Source of the DNA: Limnohabitans_A sp048020265
GTDB lineage: Bacteria; Pseudomonadota; Gammaproteobacteria; Burkholderiales; Burkholderiaceae_C
Length of the DNA: 64,000 bases
Assembly: GCF_048020265.1 (NCBI RefSeq)
Contig: NZ_CP171843.1
Coordinates: forward strand, 2,914,001-2,978,000
Direction of reading: 5' to 3'
The position numbers and the translations under genes are program-made. Positions 54,949 to 63,678 of this stretch are shown here, in pieces; within the stretch, counting starts at the first letter, position 1, and the number at the start of each line of letters is the position of its first letter. Under the pieces are notes generated by a model. The model searched no databases. It saw nothing but the letters and a program-made list of their open reading frames with translations, and was not told the origin of the DNA.

Positions 54949-57900
54949 TCACAGGCTCAGTGTCATCAGGCTGGCGTTGCCGCCCGCAGCGGCTGTGTTG
55001 GTGCTGATGCTGCGCTCAGCCACCAGGCGCGCCAGAGGGACAGCGACGTCGCGCGGGCGCAAGGCCGTGAGCGTGACAATGGCCCCGGGGCGATGCGCCA
55101 GTTGCTCTTGCCAGTGCAGGGCAGTGGCCTCATCGCCGTGCAGCAGTGCGGCGTCCACCGGCTGAGCTTGCGCAAGGTCTTGCAGCGTCACCCGGCTTTG
55201 CACCGCAGCAGGCAACTGCGCACGCAGCGCCTGCGCGGACAGGGGCCACACCGCGTGGCTGCCCACGGCCAGCACGGCGGCCAATTGGGTCAGGCGGTCG
55301 GCATCGGCGCTGGGCTGATCGCCCGTGAGACACAGCACCCGCGCACGGGCCTGCACGCGGTAGACATTGCGCTCGCCCGTGGGGCCGTTCAGGGTGGCTT
55401 GCAGGCCTGCCGGGCTGGCCGCCGCGAACTGCGCACAGGCATGCGCCAGGGGCAAACGGCCTTGCGCCACCGCCCAGTCGTGCAGGGCTTGCAGCGCAGG
55501 GGTGGGTTGCGGCAATGCCGCTGCACCGCTGGCCTGCACACTGCGTAAAGCCGCATCGGGCGGGCAGTGCGCCAGCAGGCGCAACAGGTACAAGGGGCCA
55601 CCCGCCTTGGGGCCGGTGCCCGACAGACCTTCGCCCCCAAAAGGCTGCACGCCCACCACCGCGCCGACCATGTTGCGGTTCACGTAGACATTGCCCGCGT
55701 GGGTGTGGTCCACCACCTGCGCGATGGTTTCTTCGATGCGCGAATGCACACCCAGCGTGAGCGCGTAGCCGGTGTCGCGGATAGCTTGCAGCAACTGGGG
55801 CAGATCGCTGCGGGCATAGCGCACGATGTGCAGCACCGGGCCGAACACTTCGCGTGCCAGTTGGGCGATGTGGTCAATTTCGATCAGCGTGGGTTGCACG
55901 TAGGTGCCTGTGGGCAAGGCATTCGGCGCGTTGCGCGAGATGCGGTACACCGGGCAGCCGCGTTGCTGCATGGCGCTCACGTGCGCTTCGATGCCCGCAC
56001 GGGCCCGCTCGTCGATCACCGGCCCTACGTCCACGCTCAGTTGCGCGGGCGCACCCAGCGTGATTTCGGCCATCGCGCCTTGCAGCATCTCGACCAAACG
56101 GTCTGCCACATCGTCCTGCACACAGAGGACACGTAGCGCTGAGCAACGTTGTCCTGCGGCCTCAAAAGCCGAGGCCATGGCGTCGGTGACCACCTGTTCG
56201 AGCAAGGCTGAAGAATCGACCACCATGCAGTTCTGGCCGCCGGTTTCGGCGATCAGCGGCACGGGCTGGCCATGCGTGTTCAGGCGCTCGGCCAGCGCCG
56301 CTTGCAGCACACGCGCCGTCTCGGTGGAGCCGGTGAACAGCACGCCTTGCACGCGGGCGTCGCGCACCAGCTGCATGCCCACTTCGCGGCCCTCGCCCGG
56401 CAGCAGTTGCACAGCGGTTCGGGGCACGCCTGCCTGCCACAAGGCCTGCACGGCCAGCGCCGCCACAGCGGGCGTGGCCTCGGCGGGCTTGGCCAGCACC
56501 GGGTTGCCTGCAGCCAGTGCGGCAGCCACCTGCCCCACAAAAATCGCCAGCGGAAAATTCCAGGGGCTGATGCAGACCACCGGGCCCAGCGGCATGTGGG
56601 TGCTGGGGTCAAAGTCTCGGCGCACCTGTGCGGCGTAGTAGCGCAAGAAGTCCACCGCCTCGCGCAGCTCGGCCACGGCATGGCCCCAGGTCTTGCCCGC
56701 TTCGCGCACCAGCAGAGCCATCACACGGGGTGCATCGGCTTGCAGCAGATCGGCGGCTTGGTCGAGCATCGCAGCGCGTTGTGCGGGCGGTATGGCGGCC
56801 CAACTGGGGGCGGCTTCGCTGGCGGCTTGCAGGGCAGCCTCCACATCGACCGCGCAGGCGTATTGCACCGTGCCCAGCACATCGCTGTGGTCGGCGGGGT
56901 TACGCAAGGTGATGCGTTCAGCCCCTACAAAAGGCGTGGCCATGAGCGGCGTCACCGTCAGAGGCTGCACCTGCGCCTGCATGTCAGCGGCCAGCTGGCG
57001 CAGTGTGGGTTCGTGCGCCAAATCCGGCCCGCTGGAGTTGCGGCGGGCCGCGCCATACAGTTGCGCGGGCAGCGCGATTTGCGTGTGAGGCTGGCCGGGC
57101 GGAGCGTCCTCCTGTGCGGCGTCTTCTTCGGAGCGCGCCACCGGGTCTTGCACCAGATCGCTGACCGACACGCTGGCATCGGCCATGCGGTTGACGAACG
57201 AGCTGTTGGCCCCGTTTTCGAGCAGGCGACGCACCAGATAAGCCAGCAGTGTTTCGTGCGTGCCCACCGGGGCGTAGATGCGGCAGGGTCGTTGCAGTGG
57301 ACCCACCACCTGCCGGTACAGCGGCTCGCCCATGCCGTGCAGGCACTGGAACTCGTACTGGCCCGGCGCGTAGTCGCCGTGCATGTTTTGTGCCTGTTGC
57401 ACGATGGCTGCCAGCGTGTGCGCGTTGTGCGTGGCAAATTGTGGGTACACCGCTTCGGGCGCGGCCAGCAGCTTTTGGGCGCAGGCCAGGTAAGACACGT
57501 CGGTGTGGTGCTTACGGGTGTAGACCGGGTAGTCGCTTTGGCCGTCGAGCTGGGCGCGTTTGATCTCGCTGTCCCAATAGGCGCCTTTGACCAGGCGCAC
57601 CATGAGCCGGTGGCCTGTGCGGCGTGCCAGATCGACCACAAAGTCGATCACGAAGGGACAGCGCTTTTGGTAGGCCTGAATGACAAAGCCGATACCGTGC
57701 CAGCCCTGCAGACTGGGCGCCTGGCACAGCGCTTCGAGCAGGTCGAGCGAGATGTCCAGGCGGTCCACCTCTTCGGCGTCGATGTTCAGGCCGATGTCGT
57801 AGTGCCGGGCCAGCTCGGTCAGCTTCAACACGCGGGAGAAAAGTTCGTCCATCACGCGCTGGTGCTGGGCGCGGCTGTAGCGCGGGTGCAGGGCCGACAG

Positions 57901-58707
57901 CTTGATCGAAATGCCCGGGCCGTGCATGACGCCCTGCCCGTTCGACGCTTTGCCGATCGCGTGGATGGCGTTTTCATACGAGCGGAAATAACGCTGCGCA
58001 TCGGCTTCGGTCAGCGCGGCTTCGCCCAGCATGTCGTACGAATAGCGAAAGCCTTGCGCCTCCATGGTTCGGGCGCGGTGCAGTGCTTCGTCGATGGTTT
58101 CGCCGGTCACAAACTGCTCGCCCAGCATCTGCATGGCCAGTTGCACGCCCTGGCGGATCAGCGGTTCGCCGCTCTTGCCGATCAGCCGGGTGAGCGAGGC
58201 CAGCATCGCCCCCTCGCTGTGCGTGGCCACCAGCTTGCCCGTGAGCAGCAGGCCCCACGATGCGGCGTTGACAAACAGCGAGGGGCTGCGGCCCACATGC
58301 TGGTGCCAGTCGCCCTGGCCGATCTTGTCGCGGATCAGCGCGTCGCGTGTGGCCGCGTCGGGGATGCGCAGCAGCGCTTCGGCCAGACACATCAGCGCGA
58401 CGCCTTCCTCGCTGGACAGCGCATATTCCTGCATCAGGCTTTGCACGCGGCCGGCACGGCCGCTCTGCTGCGGGCCTTCGCGCATGCCCGTCACCAGTTG
58501 ACGGGCCAGTGCGTCGGTGCGCTCGGCTTGTGCGGGGCTCATGCGGGCGGCGGCCAGCAAGGGGGCCAGGGCCTGCGCTTCGGGCAGGCGGGTGGCGCGG
58601 GCGATGGCTTCACGCAGGGCGCTGCGTTTGGAAAGCGGGCCGCCGGGGGTGAAGTGGGCGCCTGTGGGCGGGGTGTTTGGGGTCATGGGGGCGTTCATGG
58701 AGGTCAT
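54949..58707 (-). CDS. putA: Bifunctional proline dehydrogenase / P5C dehydrogenase PutA
   Basis: PutA oxidises proline to glutamate in two steps, with channelled P5C. The 1252-residue chain has the proline dehydrogenase barrel at about 180-470 (SIKLSALHPRYSRAQHQRV, NIDAEEVDRLDISLDLLE, RLMVRLVKGAYWDSEIKRAQ). An aldehyde dehydrogenase domain follows at about 600-1040, with cysteine nucleophile in AAGQRCSALRVL and ISPWNFPLAIFVGQ. A C-terminal domain follows. It lacks the N-terminal ribbon-helix-helix DNA-binding domain of E. coli PutA, so it is not itself a repressor. It is divergent from a Lrp-type regulator that probably controls it. Confidence 0.97.
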   Translation of the reverse strand: MTSMNAPMTPNTPPTGAHFTPGGPLSKRSALREAIARATRLPEAQALAPLLAAARMSPAQAERTDALARQLVTGMREGPQQSGRAGRVQSLMQEYALSSEEGVALMCLAEALLRIPDAATRDALIRDKIGQGDWHQHVGRSPSLFVNAASWGLLLTGKLVATHSEGAMLASLTRLIGKSGEPLIRQGVQLAMQMLGEQFVTGETIDEALHRARTMEAQGFRYSYDMLGEAALTEADAQRYFRSYENAIHAIGKASNGQGVMHGPGISIKLSALHPRYSRAQHQRVMDELFSRVLKLTELARHYDIGLNIDAEEVDRLDISLDLLEALCQAPSLQGWHGIGFVIQAYQKRCPFVIDFVVDLARRTGHRLMVRLVKGAYWDSEIKRAQLDGQSDYPVYTRKHHTDVSYLACAQKLLAAPEAVYPQFATHNAHTLAAIVQQAQNMHGDYAPGQYEFQCLHGMGEPLYRQVVGPLQRPCRIYAPVGTHETLLAYLVRRLLENGANSSFVNRMADASVSVSDLVQDPVARSEEDAAQEDAPPGQPHTQIALPAQLYGAARRNSSGPDLAHEPTLRQLAADMQAQVQPLTVTPLMATPFVGAERITLRNPADHSDVLGTVQYACAVDVEAALQAASEAAPSWAAIPPAQRAAMLDQAADLLQADAPRVMALLVREAGKTWGHAVAELREAVDFLRYYAAQVRRDFDPSTHMPLGPVVCISPWNFPLAIFVGQVAAALAAGNPVLAKPAEATPAVAALAVQALWQAGVPRTAVQLLPGEGREVGMQLVRDARVQGVLFTGSTETARVLQAALAERLNTHGQPVPLIAETGGQNCMVVDSSALLEQVVTDAMASAFEAAGQRCSALRVLCVQDDVADRLVEMLQGAMAEITLGAPAQLSVDVGPVIDERARAGIEAHVSAMQQRGCPVYRISRNAPNALPTGTYVQPTLIEIDHIAQLAREVFGPVLHIVRYARSDLPQLLQAIRDTGYALTLGVHSRIEETIAQVVDHTHAGNVYVNRNMVGAVVGVQPFGGEGLSGTGPKAGGPLYLLRLLAHCPPDAALRSVQASGAAALPQPTPALQALHDWAVAQGRLPLAHACAQFAAASPAGLQATLNGPTGERNVYRVQARARVLCLTGDQPSADADRLTQLAAVLAVGSHAVWPLSAQALRAQLPAAVQSRVTLQDLAQAQPVDAALLHGDEATALHWQEQLAHRPGAIVTLTALRPRDVAVPLARLVAERSISTNTAAAGGNASLMTLSL

Positions 58708-58733
58708 CTCGCTGATCTGTATGACTCGCTATC

Positions 58734-58782
58734 ATCCGGATATCAGGCTGGATGTTTCACCAAATTAACTTTAATTAACCTC
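58734..58782. promoter_or_regulatory. putA-lrp intergenic operator region
   Basis: The gap between divergent starts holds ATCCGGAT at 58734-58741 and AT-rich repeats AATTAACTTTAATTAA at 58763-58778. Lrp-type regulators favour AT-rich dyads, so this is the expected site for control of putA and the regulator gene. Confidence 0.4.
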
Positions 58783-59268
58783 ATGAAAATCAGCATGAAT
58801 CCCGAAACCCCCGACATCGACCGCATTGACCGCCGCATCCTGGATGTGTTGCAGCGCGACGGCCGTATCAGCAACTTGAAGCTCGCCGAAAGCGTGGCCC
58901 TGTCACCCACAGCGGTGCTGGCGCGGGTGCAGCGCCTCACACGCGAAGGCTTCATCCTGGGCTACGAGGCGCGTTTGAACCCGCTCAAACTGGGCGCGGG
59001 CATGATGGTGTTTGTGGAAATCCTGCTCGACCGCACCAGCCCCAATGTGTTCGAGCAGTTCAAGGCGGCGGTGCAGGTGCGCCCCGAGATCATGGAGTGC
59101 CACATGGTGGCCGGGGGCTTTGACTATTTGCTCAAGACCCGCGCTGCCGACATGAACGCCTACCGCGAATTTGCGGGCACCGTGCTGTGGCAGCTGCCCG
59201 GCGTGCGCGAGACGCGCACTTATGCGGTGATGGAAGAAGTCAAGAACACGACGGCGTTGGCGCTGTGA
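58783..59268 (+). CDS. Lrp/AsnC family transcriptional regulator, likely PutR-type
   Basis: The 161-residue regulator has the AsnC-type N-terminal helix-turn-helix (IDRRILDVLQRDGRISNLKLAESVALSPTAVLARVQRLTREG) and the ligand-binding RAM domain (MMVFVEILLDRTSPNVFEQF...VRPEIMECHMVAGGFDYLLKTRAADM...LPGVRETRTYAVMEEVK). It is divergent from putA, whose start is 75 bases away; proline utilisation is often controlled by a Lrp-type regulator in this arrangement. The gap has an AT-rich TTAATTAA element at 58771-58778. A second start at ATG 58795 is possible. Confidence 0.93.
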   Translation: MKISMNPETPDIDRIDRRILDVLQRDGRISNLKLAESVALSPTAVLARVQRLTREGFILGYEARLNPLKLGAGMMVFVEILLDRTSPNVFEQFKAAVQVRPEIMECHMVAGGFDYLLKTRAADMNAYREFAGTVLWQLPGVRETRTYAVMEEVKNTTALAL

Positions 59269-59270
59269 AC

Positions 59271-59681
59271 ATGTCCGCTTCAACCCCCAGTTTGATTGTG
59301 GTGTTTGACGGGCAGTGCCTGCTGTGCAACGCCTGGGTGCGGTTTTTGCTCAGACACGACCAGCACGGTGTTTTTCGTTTTGCTGCCATTCAGGGCCGCA
59401 CCGGTCAGGCCTTGCTGCAGCAAGCGGGCTTACAGGTCGAGGGGCTGCAAACCCTGTTGCTGGTGGATGGCGCCAAGAGCTGGCAACACACAGCCGCGAT
59501 CTTGCGCATCCTGCACCATTTGGGCTGGCCTTGGTGTGCCGCTTGGCTGGGCTGGCTGGTGCCCGCCGTGCTGCGCGATGCGCTGTATCGCTGGGTGGCC
59601 CGTCACCGTTACCGGATTTTTGGGTGGTCAGACCGTTGCATGGTCCCGTCGCCCGATGCAGCCGCCCGATTTCTGGACTGA
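59271..59681 (+). CDS. DCC (DUF393) family thiol-disulfide oxidoreductase-like protein
   Basis: The 136-residue protein has the family motif DGQCLLCNAWVRFLLRHDQHGVFRFAAIQGRTGQALL at the N-terminus, containing the CxxC-like C19-x-x-C22, and the later hydrophobic segment with YRWVARHRYRIFG. DUF393/DCC proteins are assigned by structure to the thioredoxin-like group. It starts 2 bases after the Lrp gene stop, so the two are co-transcribed; no functional link to proline is known. Confidence 0.9.
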   Translation: MSASTPSLIVVFDGQCLLCNAWVRFLLRHDQHGVFRFAAIQGRTGQALLQQAGLQVEGLQTLLLVDGAKSWQHTAAILRILHHLGWPWCAAWLGWLVPAVLRDALYRWVARHRYRIFGWSDRCMVPSPDAAARFLD

Positions 59682-59691
59682 GCGCAGCGAC

Positions 59692-60999
59692 TCAAGCTGC
59701 CAATCCGTCGGCCAACGACTGGCACTGCGCGGCCACGGTGGCCATGTCAGGTCGGTCGCTGGGCATGGGCAACAGGCAGTTCTGCGCCACTGCATGGAGC
59801 GCTTGGCTGGCGGGCGCTGAGGTGTGTACGGCCAGCTCCTCCAGAAAACAACCCATGGCCCGCACTTCGAGCGCCAGCAAGCGGTGGCGCAGTTCGGGTG
59901 CATGGCCAGGCAATCGGGTGGCCGCGCCCAAGTCGCCCAGCTGCGCTTGGCCGTGCGACGGATCGATCAGGATGTTGTGCGCATACAGATCGCCGTGCAT
60001 CACGCCACGCTGGTGCAAATGCGCCACCGCATCGGCCACATCACGGGCGATGCCCAGCGCCAGAGGGGCAGGCAAACTGAATCCGGGTGTGTACACATCG
60101 CGTGTGCAGGTCTGCAAACTCGGGGGCCCCGCCAGGTTCACATGCCCGGGCGGAATGAGGGGCATCAACAAACCTTGCGCTTGCTCTGGGTGATCCGTCA
60201 GCCGGGCCACGGGGGTGATCAGGCTCGGGTGTTCACCCGCCGCCAGGCACGCGGCCAGTTCGTCTTCGGGCAAGCCATCGCTGGTCACTTCGCCCTTGAA
60301 CAGCTTGAGCGCCAGTGCTTGCGGCCAGCCAGCAGCCTGCACGCGGTGGATGTGGCCCGAAGCGCCTTCGCCCAGCAGTGGGCCCAAAGTGATGGCAGCC
60401 CAGGGCACTTCGGGCAAGGCCGGTGCATGGGCAAATGTCCAGCCCATGGCATTGCCCGCCAGTGCCAGCCAGGCCAGGCGCGGCAGCGAGGTCAGCCACT
60501 CGGGCACCACACGCAGGCGGTTGGCCGAAATGCGCAGCAATTCCAGTTGCTGTGCGCCTTGCAGGCTGTCAGGCAAAGCCTGCAACTGGTTGCCCGCCAG
60601 CATCAGCTTTTGCAGGGCGGGGCGTTGGCCCAGTTCGGCAGGCAAATGGCCAATCGCGTTGTCGGTCAGCGTCAACCAGCGCAAAGCGCGCGGCAACGCG
60701 GCGGCGGGCACATCCGCAATGCGGTTGGCTTTGAAGCCGACCATTTGCAACGCAGGGCAGTCGCCCAGCACTTCGGGCAGCACCTCAAACTCGTTGTCCG
60801 AGGCAAACAGCACCTGCAGCTTGTACAAACGGCTCAGTTGGTGCGGCAAGTGGCGCAGCCGGTTGCCACTGAGGTTGAGCACTTCCAGTGTGTCGGCCAA
60901 GGCAAAAATTTCGGCGGGTAGCTCGGTCAGGTCACAAGCCAGGTCCAGGCGCCGCGTGCCCGCCAAGGCGCCGCTGCGCAGTTGTTCAAGGGTGTGCAT
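59692..60999 (-). CDS. Leucine-rich repeat and protein kinase fusion protein
   Basis: The 435-residue protein joins about seven leucine-rich repeats (residues 18-185, e.g. LEVLNLSGNRLRHLPHQL, LQKLMLAGNQLQALPDSL, LAWLALAGNAMG) to a kinase domain. That domain has a Gly-loop LLGEGASGHIHRV (208-220), Lys in ALKLFKGE (K232), catalytic HGDLYAHN (335-342, HRD-like but Gly in place of Arg) and a GDLG metal segment (355-358). The kinase is probably active, though its C-terminal lobe is short. Such fusions are known in Proteobacteria but their targets are not. It is cytoplasmic and convergent with the DCC gene. Confidence 0.9.
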   Translation of the reverse strand: MHTLEQLRSGALAGTRRLDLACDLTELPAEIFALADTLEVLNLSGNRLRHLPHQLSRLYKLQVLFASDNEFEVLPEVLGDCPALQMVGFKANRIADVPAAALPRALRWLTLTDNAIGHLPAELGQRPALQKLMLAGNQLQALPDSLQGAQQLELLRISANRLRVVPEWLTSLPRLAWLALAGNAMGWTFAHAPALPEVPWAAITLGPLLGEGASGHIHRVQAAGWPQALALKLFKGEVTSDGLPEDELAACLAAGEHPSLITPVARLTDHPEQAQGLLMPLIPPGHVNLAGPPSLQTCTRDVYTPGFSLPAPLALGIARDVADAVAHLHQRGVMHGDLYAHNILIDPSHGQAQLGDLGAATRLPGHAPELRHRLLALEVRAMGCFLEELAVHTSAPASQALHAVAQNCLLPMPSDRPDMATVAAQCQSLADGLAA

Positions 61000-61018
61000 G
61001 GGGGTCTCAATCAGCTAA

Positions 61019-61047
61019 TGAAAACGCCCATGAAAAGCATGGGCGTT
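61019..61047 (-). terminator. Rho-independent terminator of gapA
   Basis: A 10-bp perfect stem (AACGCCCATG with CATGGGCGTT) closes a 5-base loop and continues on the minus strand into TTTTC, 65 bases after the gapA stop and just before the LRR-kinase gene. Confidence 0.85.
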
Positions 61048-61111
61048 GTCTGCAGATTGTCGGGCATCCAGGGCGCGGAGAACCGGTCCTCTTGCTCACG
61101 CGTGCGTGGGC

Positions 61112-62113
61112 TTATGCCTTGCCCACCACCCGCGCCATCTCCAGGCACTTGTTGGAGTAGCCCCATTCGTTGTCGTACCAGGCCATCACCTTGACGAAGG
61201 TGCTGTCCAGGGCCATGCCCGCTTCGGCGTCGAACACGCTGGTGCACACCTCGCCCCTGAAATCGGTCGAAACCACCTTGGCTTCGGTGTAGCCCAACAC
61301 GCCCTTGAGCGCCCCTTGACTTTGCGCTTTCATCTCGGCGCAAATTTCGGCATAGGTGGCCGGGTTGTTCAGCTCGGCCGTCAAATCCACCAGCGACACA
61401 TCGCTGGTGGGCACACGCACCGCCACACCCGTCAATCGGCCTTTGATCTCGGGGATCACAACGCCCACCGCTTTGGCCGCGCCCGTGCTGCTGGGGATGA
61501 TGTTTTCCAGAATGCCGCGCCCACCGCGCCAGTCCTTGTTGCTCGGGCCGTCCACGGTTTTTTGGGTGGCGGTGGTGGCGTGCACGGTGGTCATCAGGCC
61601 GCGTTGGATGCCCCATTTGTCGTTCAGCACTTTCGTGATGGGGGCCAGCGCGTTGGTGGTGCAGCTGGCGTTGCTGATGATGGCTTGTCCTGCGTAGGAC
61701 GCATGGTTCACACCGAACACAAACATGGGCGTGTCGTCTTTGGAAGGCGCCGACATCACCACCTTTTTGGCGCCTGCGCTCAGGTGCTTGCCCGCGCTGT
61801 CCTTGTCCAGAAACAAGCCCGTGGCTTCGATCACCACGTCCGCGCCCACCTCGTTCCACTTCAGGTTGGCCGGGTCACGCTCTTGCGTGAGGCGAATGCG
61901 TTGGCCGTTCACGATCAGGGTGCTGCCCTCGACCGACAGCGTGCCCTGAAAGCGGCCATGCACGCTGTCGTATTCGAGCATGTAGGCCAGGTAATCCGGC
62001 TCCAGCAGGTCGTTGATGCCGACGATCTCGACATCCTGGAAGTTCTGCACCGCTGCACGCAGCACCATGCGGCCAATGCGGCCAAATCCGTTGATACCGA
62101 TCCGAGTGCGCAT
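61112..62113 (-). CDS. gapA: Glyceraldehyde-3-phosphate dehydrogenase
   Basis: GAPDH oxidises glyceraldehyde 3-phosphate to 1,3-bisphosphoglycerate with NAD. The 333-residue protein has the Rossmann start MRTRIGINGFGRIGRMVLRAA, catalytic C151 in SNASCTTN, H178 in TVHATTATQ and WYDNEWGYSNKCLEMA at the end. The start at 62113 is the family start; upstream in-frame ATG at 62197 would add an unrelated leader. It is a single gene with its own terminator and a 250-base upstream gap. Confidence 0.97.
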   Translation of the reverse strand: MRTRIGINGFGRIGRMVLRAAVQNFQDVEIVGINDLLEPDYLAYMLEYDSVHGRFQGTLSVEGSTLIVNGQRIRLTQERDPANLKWNEVGADVVIEATGLFLDKDSAGKHLSAGAKKVVMSAPSKDDTPMFVFGVNHASYAGQAIISNASCTTNALAPITKVLNDKWGIQRGLMTTVHATTATQKTVDGPSNKDWRGGRGILENIIPSSTGAAKAVGVVIPEIKGRLTGVAVRVPTSDVSLVDLTAELNNPATYAEICAEMKAQSQGALKGVLGYTEAKVVSTDFRGEVCTSVFDAEAGMALDSTFVKVMAWYDNEWGYSNKCLEMARVVGKA

Positions 62114-62364
62114 GTCTGTCTCACTTTCGTTGGGGGTGTAGGCCGCAGTCCCTCTGTGAATGATGAACCGCAGATGTAACCATCGTATGCCAAACATTGA
62201 AACTTTGTTACAAAACCCCGGCCGAATGCCGGTTTGTTCTGGTTTTGTAACCGCTGTTCGGTGTGCGCAACCTCACGGTCATTCAGGCCTCCTTATCGAA
62301 AACGCAAAAACGGGAATCACCATCGCTTGGCATGCCGCTCAATTCGGTCATGATGGGGGCATCC

Positions 62365-63660
62365 ATGCCTTTGAGTGAAAACCATCCCGTGAACACCACA
62401 CACATCAACGCCGACAACTTCAACCGCGAATGTTTTTGCATCAGCCTGGATGAACCCGCCTTGCGCCGCAGCATGGCGGCAGACATTGGCGACCCGGCCC
62501 TCTTCGACATGGTGCAGGACCGTTTGCCTTCCTTGTTTTCGGCGCGGCCCGTGGTGCTGTCACAGGCCCAGGTGCGGGGCATGGCGCAGCTGATTTCGGC
62601 GCTGGAGTCGGTGGTGGCTTTGCCCGCTTACCGCGAGGAGGTTTTGTCACGTTCAACGCCGATTGCGCGTCACCCGACAAGCGCCAAAAGTGTCTTCATG
62701 GGCTATGACTTCCATGTCAACGCCACGGGGCTTGGCCTGATCGAAGTGAACACGAATGCGGGCGGTGCATTGCTCAATGCCTTGCTGGCCCGGGCGCAGC
62801 GCGCTTGCTGCGACGAAATCGAAACGCTGGTGCCCACCAACGCCCAGGTGGACGCCCTGGAGGCCGCTTGGGTGGCGATGTTCGAGCGTGAGTGGCGGCT
62901 CTGTCATCCGGGTCGTCCTTTGCGCACGGTGGCCATTGTGGACGCCTCACCCGAGCAGCAATACCTGTACCCGGAGTTCTTGCTGTTCCAGACCTTGTTC
63001 AGGCGCCACGGCATTCAGGCTTTCATCGCAGACCCGGCGCAACTCGACTGGCGCGATCAGCAGCTGTGGTGCGACGGTGTGGCCATCGATCTGGTGTACA
63101 ACCGCCTGACCGACTTTGCCCTGAGCGAGCCCCAGCACGCCCATTTGCATGAAGCCCATGTGCAAGACGCGGTGGTCTTGACACCCCATCCGCAAGCCCA
63201 TGCGCTGTGGGCCGACAAGCGCAACCTGGCGCTGCTGTGCAACCCAAGCATGCTCCAGGCCATGGGCGTGTCCGAAGCCACGCAAGCGGTGTTGCTGGCG
63301 GGCATTCCGCACACCGAGGTGGTGACGCCCGCCAATGCCGAACGCTTTTGGGCTGAGCGTAAGCATTTCTTTTTCAAGCCTTTTGCAGGCTACGGTGGCA
63401 AGGCCGCTTACCGGGGTGACAAATTGACGCACCGCGTCTGGGCCGAGATCGCGGCGGGCGGCTACATCGCCCAGGCTTGGGTGGCCCCGGGTGAGCGCAC
63501 CATCTCGGGTGGCGACTCGGCGCAGGTGCTCAAGTTCGATGTGCGCAACTACGTGTACGACGGCCAAGTGCAATCGCTGGCCGCTCGCTTGTACCAAGGA
63601 CAAACCACCAACTTCAGGACACCGGGTGGCGGGTTTTCTCCGGTTTATATTGCACCTTGA
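62365..63660 (+). CDS. ATP-grasp-like protein, circularly permuted, unknown function
   Basis: The 431-residue protein has features of an ATP-grasp ligase in an unusual order. A glutamate/asparagine metal-binding segment GLGLIEVNTNAGGALLN lies in the N-terminal third. A lysine/glycine-rich nucleotide-like segment HFFFKPFAGYGGKAAYRGD and FDVRNYVYDGQVQSLAARLYQGQTTNFRTPGGGF lie at the C-terminus. I do not recognise a named family with certainty, and the substrate is unknown. ATG 62365 has a G-rich site upstream; in-frame ATGs at 62332, 62350 and 62353 are also possible. It precedes a GMC oxidoreductase by 18 bases and is probably in one operon with it. Confidence 0.75.
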   Translation: MPLSENHPVNTTHINADNFNRECFCISLDEPALRRSMAADIGDPALFDMVQDRLPSLFSARPVVLSQAQVRGMAQLISALESVVALPAYREEVLSRSTPIARHPTSAKSVFMGYDFHVNATGLGLIEVNTNAGGALLNALLARAQRACCDEIETLVPTNAQVDALEAAWVAMFEREWRLCHPGRPLRTVAIVDASPEQQYLYPEFLLFQTLFRRHGIQAFIADPAQLDWRDQQLWCDGVAIDLVYNRLTDFALSEPQHAHLHEAHVQDAVVLTPHPQAHALWADKRNLALLCNPSMLQAMGVSEATQAVLLAGIPHTEVVTPANAERFWAERKHFFFKPFAGYGGKAAYRGDKLTHRVWAEIAAGGYIAQAWVAPGERTISGGDSAQVLKFDVRNYVYDGQVQSLAARLYQGQTTNFRTPGGGFSPVYIAP

Positions 63661-63678
63661 AACACAGGAGTGCACGCA

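Noticed and set aside
56272..58782. Long plus-strand open frame before the Lrp gene
   Set aside because: It is antisense to putA; only the part from 58783 has family resemblance and a start codon context.
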